Below, in pieces: positions 59,692 to 64,000 of a stretch of DNA of 64,000 bases. This DNA is from Streptomyces sp. NBC_01233 (lineage in GTDB: Bacteria > Actinomycetota > Actinomycetes > Streptomycetales > Streptomycetaceae): positions 1,727,501-1,791,500 of the forward strand of contig NZ_CP108514.1 of NCBI RefSeq assembly GCF_035989305.1. Direction: 5' to 3'. Both the position numbers and the translations under genes were made by a program. Position 1 is the first letter of the stretch, and the number at the start of each line of letters is the position of its first letter. A model generated the notes under the pieces. That model did no database searches, was not told where the DNA came from, and was given only the letters and a program-made list of their open reading frames with translations.

Positions 59692-60540
59692 TCAGAGCCG
59701 GCAGGCGTGGATCGAGGTGGTGAGGATCGCGCGCGCGCCGAGCTCGTACAGGCCGTCCATGATCCGCTGGGCCTCCTTGGCCGGGACCATGGCGCGGACC
59801 GCGACCCAGCCCTCGTTGTGCAGCGGGGAGACGGTCGGCGACTCCAGGCCCGGGGTGAGGGCGACCGCGCGCTCCAGGTGCTCGGCGCGGCAGTCGTAGT
59901 CCATCATCACGTAGCTGCGGGCGACCAGGACGCCCTGGAGACGGCGCAGGAACTGCTGGACCTGCGGGTCGTCGGCGTCGGCGCCGTTGCCGCGGATCAC
60001 GACGGCCTCGGAGGTGAGGATCGGCTCGCCGATGACCTCCAGGCCCGCGTTGCGCAGGCTGGTGCCGGTCTCGACGACGTCCGCGATGATCTGGGCGACA
60101 CCGAGCTGGATCGCGGTCTCGACCGCGCCGTCGAGGTGGACGACGGAGGCGTCGATCCCCTTCTCGGCGAGGTGCTTGGCGACGATTCCCTCGTACGAGG
60201 TGGCGATCGTCATCCCGTGGAAGTCCTCGGGGCCCTGCGCCGTGCCGGGGGTGGTGGCGTAGCGGAAGGTGGACCGGCCGAAGTTCAGCGGCAGGATCTC
60301 CTCGGCGCTGGCGCCGGAGTCGAGCAGCAGGTCGCGGCCGGTGATGCCGATGTCGAGCTTGCCGGAGGAGACGTAGATCGCGATGTCCTTGGGGCGGAGG
60401 TAGAAGAACTCCACCTCGTTCTCGGGGTCGACGACCACGAGCTCCTTGGACTCCTTGCGCATCCGGTAGCCGGCCTCATGGAGCATCGCCGACGCCGGTC
60501 CGGAGAGTGAACCCTTGTTGGGGACGGCGATGCGCAGCAT
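59692..60540 (-). CDS. hisG: ATP phosphoribosyltransferase
   Basis: First enzyme of histidine biosynthesis: condenses ATP and PRPP. At 282 residues it is the long form with a C-terminal ACT-like regulatory domain, allowing histidine feedback. Motifs visible are IAVPNKGSLSGPA, the GITGRDLLLDSG region and DVVETGTSLRNAGL, the PRPP-binding loop. It follows hisE by 56 bp. Its placement directly after the rib genes is typical of Streptomyces. Confidence 0.96.
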   Translation of the reverse strand: MLRIAVPNKGSLSGPASAMLHEAGYRMRKESKELVVVDPENEVEFFYLRPKDIAIYVSSGKLDIGITGRDLLLDSGASAEEILPLNFGRSTFRYATTPGTAQGPEDFHGMTIATSYEGIVAKHLAEKGIDASVVHLDGAVETAIQLGVAQIIADVVETGTSLRNAGLEVIGEPILTSEAVVIRGNGADADDPQVQQFLRRLQGVLVARSYVMMDYDCRAEHLERAVALTPGLESPTVSPLHNEGWVAVRAMVPAKEAQRIMDGLYELGARAILTTSIHACRL

Positions 60541-60596
60541 GGGACTTCCTTTGGTGCGTGGTGTGCATGGTTACGGGCGGGTGTGCGTGCCGTGGA

Positions 60597-60878
60597 TCAG
60601 AGGTGCGCGTAGACGTCGTCGAGGGAGATCCCGCGCGCGACCATCATCACCTGGACGTGGTACAGCAGCTGGGAGATCTCCTCGGCGGCGGCTTCCTTGC
60701 CCTCGTACTCGGCGGCCATCCAGACCTCGGCGGCCTCCTCGACGACCTTCTTGCCGATGGCATGGACGCCCTTGTGGACGAGCTCGGCGGTGCGGGAGGT
60801 GCTGGGGTCGCCTTCGGCGGCCTTGCGCTGGAGCTCGGTGAAGAGCTCTTCAAAGGTCTTGGAGGGTTCGTTCGCCAT
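60597..60878 (-). CDS. hisE: Phosphoribosyl-ATP pyrophosphatase
   Basis: A 93-residue MazG-like all-alpha pyrophosphatase, the second step of histidine biosynthesis. The metal-binding motif is visible as [16 protein letters not shown] and [17 protein letters not shown] 60878 (MANEPSKTF) is used with AGGGA upstream; a frame up to 60902 exists but lacks an SD. It lies 46 bp after ribH. Confidence 0.95.
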   Translation of the reverse strand: MANEPSKTFEELFTELQRKAAEGDPSTSRTAELVHKGVHAIGKKVVEEAAEVWMAAEYEGKEAAAEEISQLLYHVQVMMVARGISLDDVYAHL

Positions 60879-60924
60879 GATGTCCCTAGGGTAAGGGCTC
60901 ACCCGGGTGTCCCCGTGCCGGGTT

Positions 60925-61422
60925 TCACTCCTTGGACTTGCGCCAGGGTTCGCTGACGGTCCGCAGGGTCATGGCGGTGGACACGGCGGCGGTGACCGCT
61001 TCGTGCCCCTTGTCCTCGTTCGACCCCTCGAGCCCGGCGCGATCCAGCGCCTGCTCGTCGTTGTCGCAGGTCAGCACACCGAAGCCGACGGGGACTCCGG
61101 TGTCGATCGACACCTGGACCAGGCCCTGGGTGACGCCCTGGCAGACGTAGTCGAAATGCGGGGTGCCGCCGCGGATGACCACACCGAGGGCGACGATCGC
61201 ATCGTATCCGCGGCCGGCCAGCACCTTCGCCACGACCGGCAGCTCGAAGCTGCCCGGGACGCGGAGCAGGGTGGGCTCGTCGATGCCCAGCTCGTGCAGC
61301 GCCCGCAGTGCGCCGTCGACCAGTCCGTCCATGACCTTCTCGTGCCACTGGGCCGCGATCACGGCGACTCGGAGGTCTCCGCAGTTCTTCACGCTCAGTT
61401 CGGGTGCGCCCTTGCCGCTCAC
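60925..61422 (-). CDS. ribH: 6,7-dimethyl-8-ribityllumazine synthase
   Basis: A 165-residue lumazine synthase that condenses 3,4-dihydroxy-2-butanone-4-phosphate with the pyrimidinedione to give lumazine. Motifs visible are [33 protein letters not shown] (catalytic His region) and [15 protein letters not shown]. It self-assembles to capsids in related bacteria. It follows ribBA by 51 bp. Confidence 0.96.
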   Translation of the reverse strand: MSGKGAPELSVKNCGDLRVAVIAAQWHEKVMDGLVDGALRALHELGIDEPTLLRVPGSFELPVVAKVLAGRGYDAIVALGVVIRGGTPHFDYVCQGVTQGLVQVSIDTGVPVGFGVLTCDNDEQALDRAGLEGSNEDKGHEAVTAAVSTAMTLRTVSEPWRKSKE

Positions 61423-61473
61423 AGCTCTGCTCCTCGGTGGTTCGTGGATGTACGTAGGGGTGGTGGTGCTTGC

Positions 61474-62763
61474 TTACTGGTTGCCGCAGGCGGACGTGGT
61501 CACGGCCCCGTCCAGCCAGGGCAGGTCGTGCCCCATCCGGTCCCGCTTGGTGCGCAGGTACCGCAGATTGTGCTCGCCCGCCTCCACCGGCATGGCCTCC
61601 CGGCTGGTGACCTCGATGCCGTGCCGGACGAGGGCGGCGGACTTGTCGGGGTTGTTGGTCAGCAGGCGGACGTCGTGCACGCCGAGGTCGGCGAGGATCT
61701 GCGCGCCGGCCCCGTAGTCGCGGGCGTCGGCGGGCAGGCCCAGTTCCAGGTTGGCGTCGAGGGTGTCGCGGCCGCGCTCTTGCAGTTCGTACGCGCGCAG
61801 CTTGGACAGCAGTCCGATGCCGCGGCCCTCGTGGCCGCGCAGGTAGACGACGATCCCGCGGCCCTCGACCTTGATCCGCTCCATGGAGGCGTGCAACTGG
61901 GGGCCGCAGTCGCAGCGCTGGGAGGCGAAGATGTCGCCGGTGAGGCACTCGGAGTGCATGCGGACCAGGAGGTCGGTGCCGTCGCCGATCTCACCGTGGA
62001 CGAGGGCGACGTGCTCGACGCCGTCGACGGTGGAGCGGTAGCCGTAGGCCGTGAACGCGCCGAAGGCGGTCGGCAGGCTGACCTCGGCCTCGCGGCGCAC
62101 GGTGGGCTCGGCGGAGCGTCGGTAGGCGATCAGGTCCTCGATGGAGATGATCGTCAGGCCGTGCTTGCGGGCGAAGGGGATCAGCTCGGGCAGGCGCAGC
62201 ATGACGCCGTCCTCGCCGGCGATCTCCACGATGGCACCGGCCGGGCGCAGGCCCGCGAGGCGGGCGAGGTCGACGGCCGCCTCGGTGTGGCCGTTGCGGA
62301 CCAGGACGCCGCCCGGCTTGGCGCGCAGCGGGAAGATGTGGCCGGGGCGGACGAAGTCGCCGGGACCGCAGACCCCGTCGGCGAGGAGCCGCAGGGTGGT
62401 GGCGCGGTCGGCGGCCGAGATGCCGGTGGAGACGCCGTGGGCGGCGCTCGCGTCGACGGAGACGGTGAAGGCGGTCTTCATCGACTCGGTGTTGTTCTGG
62501 ACCATCTGGGGGAGTTCGAGCCGGTCCAGCTCGGGGCCCTCCATGGGGGCGCAGATCAGGCCGCGGCACTCGCTCATCATGAAGGCGATGATCTCGGGGG
62601 TGGCCTTCTCGGCGGCGATGACGAGGTCGCCCTCGTTCTCGCGGTCCTCGTCGTCGACGACGACCACCGGCCGGCCCGCCGCGATGTCGCGGACGGCCTG
62701 CTCGACGGGGTCGAGGCGGAAGGTCTCTTCGGGGATCTCGGGCACGGGCTTGAGGGTGGTCAT
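61474..62763 (-). CDS. ribBA: Bifunctional DHBP synthase / GTP cyclohydrolase II
   Basis: A 429-residue fusion providing both early riboflavin precursors. The N-terminal RibB half has [16 protein letters not shown] and the C-terminal RibA half has the zinc motif C-x10-C-x-C ([17 protein letters not shown]) and [13 protein letters not shown] 62763 overlaps the ribM stop (ATGA). Standard length for actinobacteria. Confidence 0.97.
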   Translation of the reverse strand: MTTLKPVPEIPEETFRLDPVEQAVRDIAAGRPVVVVDDEDRENEGDLVIAAEKATPEIIAFMMSECRGLICAPMEGPELDRLELPQMVQNNTESMKTAFTVSVDASAAHGVSTGISAADRATTLRLLADGVCGPGDFVRPGHIFPLRAKPGGVLVRNGHTEAAVDLARLAGLRPAGAIVEIAGEDGVMLRLPELIPFARKHGLTIISIEDLIAYRRSAEPTVRREAEVSLPTAFGAFTAYGYRSTVDGVEHVALVHGEIGDGTDLLVRMHSECLTGDIFASQRCDCGPQLHASMERIKVEGRGIVVYLRGHEGRGIGLLSKLRAYELQERGRDTLDANLELGLPADARDYGAGAQILADLGVHDVRLLTNNPDKSAALVRHGIEVTSREAMPVEAGEHNLRYLRTKRDRMGHDLPWLDGAVTTSACGNQ

Positions 62764-63416
62764 GCCGTTGCTCCTTCCGGGGCCGGGGCGGGGGTGGTGG
62801 TGCGCGAGCGCTGGTACCAGTCGTAGGCGCCCCAGAGCACGAGGGCGAAGTACACGACGTAGACGAGGCCGGAGAAGGCCAGGCCGTTGTTGAAGGCGAG
62901 GGGGACGCCGACCAGGTCGACGAGGAGCCAGGCGATCCAGAACTCGACGAGGCCGCGGGCCTGGGCGACCATGGCGACGATGGTGCCGACGAAGATGTAC
63001 GCGTCGGCCCACGGGCTCCAGGACAGGTCCGGGTAGAGCGTGAACAGGCCGCCGACGGCGAGGGTGCCGAGCGCCGCTCCGGCGAGGAGCAGTCCGCGCT
63101 CCTTCCAGGTGGCGGTGCGCACGGCGATGGAGCCGTCCTGGGCCTGCTGCCGGCCGAGCTGCCAGGCCCGCCAGCCCCACGCGGCCACGCCGATGACCAG
63201 GAGCTGCTTGCCGACGCCGCCCGCGAGGTGGGCGGAGGCGTAGGCGGCGATGAGGATCAGGCCGGAGAGGAGCTGGGCGGGCCAGGTCCATATGGAGCGG
63301 CGCCAGCCGAGGGCGAGCGCGGCCAGGCCCATCAGGTTGCCGATCATGTCGGACCAGATGACCTTCTGGCCGAAGACGGTGAAGGCCTCGGCGTTGAGCC
63401 AGGTCAGGGCGGTCAC
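62760..63416 (-). CDS. ribM: PnuC-family riboflavin transporter RibM
   Basis: A 218-residue membrane protein of the PnuC family with about seven hydrophobic segments and tryptophan-rich loops ([30 protein letters not shown]). In Streptomyces davaonensis and Corynebacterium the PnuC homologue within the rib cluster, RibM, transports riboflavin and roseoflavin, so this location indicates RibM rather than a nicotinamide riboside transporter. It overlaps both neighbours by 4 nt. Confidence 0.85.
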   Translation of the reverse strand: MTALTWLNAEAFTVFGQKVIWSDMIGNLMGLAALALGWRRSIWTWPAQLLSGLILIAAYASAHLAGGVGKQLLVIGVAAWGWRAWQLGRQQAQDGSIAVRTATWKERGLLLAGAALGTLAVGGLFTLYPDLSWSPWADAYIFVGTIVAMVAQARGLVEFWIAWLLVDLVGVPLAFNNGLAFSGLVYVVYFALVLWGAYDWYQRSRTTTPAPAPEGATA

Positions 63417-64000
63417 TGATCGTCTCCCGCCGGATTCGCGCGCAGCGGGTCCACCCCGGCGGCCAGGAGGCGCTCGACGTACTTCGCGAGGACGTCGACC
63501 TCCAGGTTGACCGGGTCGCCGGGCTGCTTGATGCCGAGCGTGGTCAGGGCGAGGGTGGTGGGGATGAGGCTGATCGTGAACCAGTCGGCGGCTGCCTCGA
63601 CCACGGTGAGGCTGACGCCGTCGACCGTGATGGAGCCCTTCTCGACCACGTACCGCGCGAGGTTCTCCGGGAGGGCGACCTTGACGATCTCCCAGTGCTC
63701 GGAGGGGGTCCGGGAGAGGATCTCGCCGGTGCCGTCCACGTGCCCCTGGACCAGGTGGCCGCCGAGTCGTCCGCCGAGGGCCATCGGACGCTCCAGGTTG
63801 ACCCGGGAGCCCTCGGCGAGGGCGCCGAGGCTGGAGCGGTTCAGGGTCTCCTGCATGACGTCGGCGGTGAACTCGCCGTCGGCGGTCTCCACGACGGTCA
63901 GGCAGACGCCGTTCACGGCGATGGAGTCGCCGTGCTTGGCGCCCTCGGTGACCAGGGGACCGCGCAGCCGGAAGCGGGAGGCCTCCTCGAGCTGCTCGAC
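63413..64000 (-). CDS. ribE: Riboflavin synthase alpha subunit (5' truncated by window)
   Basis: Riboflavin synthase that dismutates two lumazine molecules. The visible part spans most of both lumazine-binding domains: [20 protein letters not shown] in the first and [20 protein letters not shown] in the second. The start codon lies right of position 64000. The stop overlaps the ribM start (ATGA). An upstream FMN riboswitch is expected in Streptomyces but would be outside the window. Confidence 0.95.
   Translation of the reverse strand, partial: VEQLEEASRFRLRGPLVTEGAKHGDSIAVNGVCLTVVETADGEFTADVMQETLNRSSLGALAEGSRVNLERPMALGGRLGGHLVQGHVDGTGEILSRTPSEHWEIVKVALPENLARYVVEKGSITVDGVSLTVVEAAADWFTISLIPTTLALTTLGIKQPGDPVNLEVDVLAKYVERLLAAGVDPLRANPAGDDQ

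Overview
The window is a gene-dense stretch of a high-GC actinobacterial chromosome, almost certainly Streptomyces. The evidence is G/C at nearly every third codon position, many GTG starts, a conservon (sensor kinase / roadblock / DUF742 / Ras-like GTPase), RbpA behind a SigR-type promoter, an SCO1431-family small membrane protein, and the order crr-ptsI ... rbpA ... ppm ... hisG-hisE-ribH-ribBA-ribM-ribE. It reads as chromosomal core. I see no phage, integrase, IS transposase, tRNA or CRISPR array.

Layout. 1-958: 5' end of a 16S gene transcribed leftwards, its leader and tandem promoter repeats, then a DasR-type (dre) operator in front of crr-ptsI (959-3158), the general PTS proteins. 3229-9173: an unknown protein, acetoacetyl-CoA synthetase, and a GH31 glycosidase carrying a Gly-rich repeat insertion of about 143 residues. 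9233-10575: a self-contained SRPBCC-ArsR-SRPBCC operon with two palindromic operators. 10668-13956: Nudix, VanX-like dipeptidase, DUF962 protein, and a Zn-ribbon/OB protein coupled to a thiolase. 14175-18507: the conservon cvnDCBA. 19537-26902: a three-gene MukBEF/MksBEF/JetABC-like SMC operon without a nuclease gene, plus a 78-codon coupling ORF. 27003-29273: pxpABC (5-oxoprolinase), divergent from the SMC operon. 29347-30926: ECF sigma factor and membrane partner with a duplicated outer domain.

31212-35560: HEAT-repeat and ankyrin-repeat proteins, a 20-residue peptide ORF, and a small membrane protein with an FtsK/TraB-like protein whose ATPase motifs are degenerate. 35637-41966: MocR regulator, glycerophosphodiesterase, Atg22-like MFS protein, rbpA, FxsA and polyprenol-phosphate-mannose synthase. 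42295-47455: amidohydrolase, Lrp regulator, Zn-ribbon protein, and a two-gene phosphotransferase/AttH-like operon. 47456-48444 has no convincing gene but holds 66-bp degenerate tandem repeats and a 145-bp imperfect palindrome. 48445-56304: Gln-rich small protein, acyl-CoA dehydrogenase, TetR, small membrane proteins, secreted C39 peptidase, nucleoside-kinase-like protein and a CbbX/EccA-type AAA+ ATPase. 56513-64000: two CNNM/CorC-type proteins, then the leftward riboflavin-histidine operon, cut at its 5' end by the window edge.

The most interesting candidates are the nuclease-less SMC operon with its coupling ORF, the degenerate FtsK-like pair, the Cys-Cys micropeptide ahead of the HEAT gene, the GH31 insertion, and a TGACG-N3-CGTCA operator shared by two separated lipid-type operons. 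All functional statements rest on reading the sequence and on family knowledge; no database search was run.
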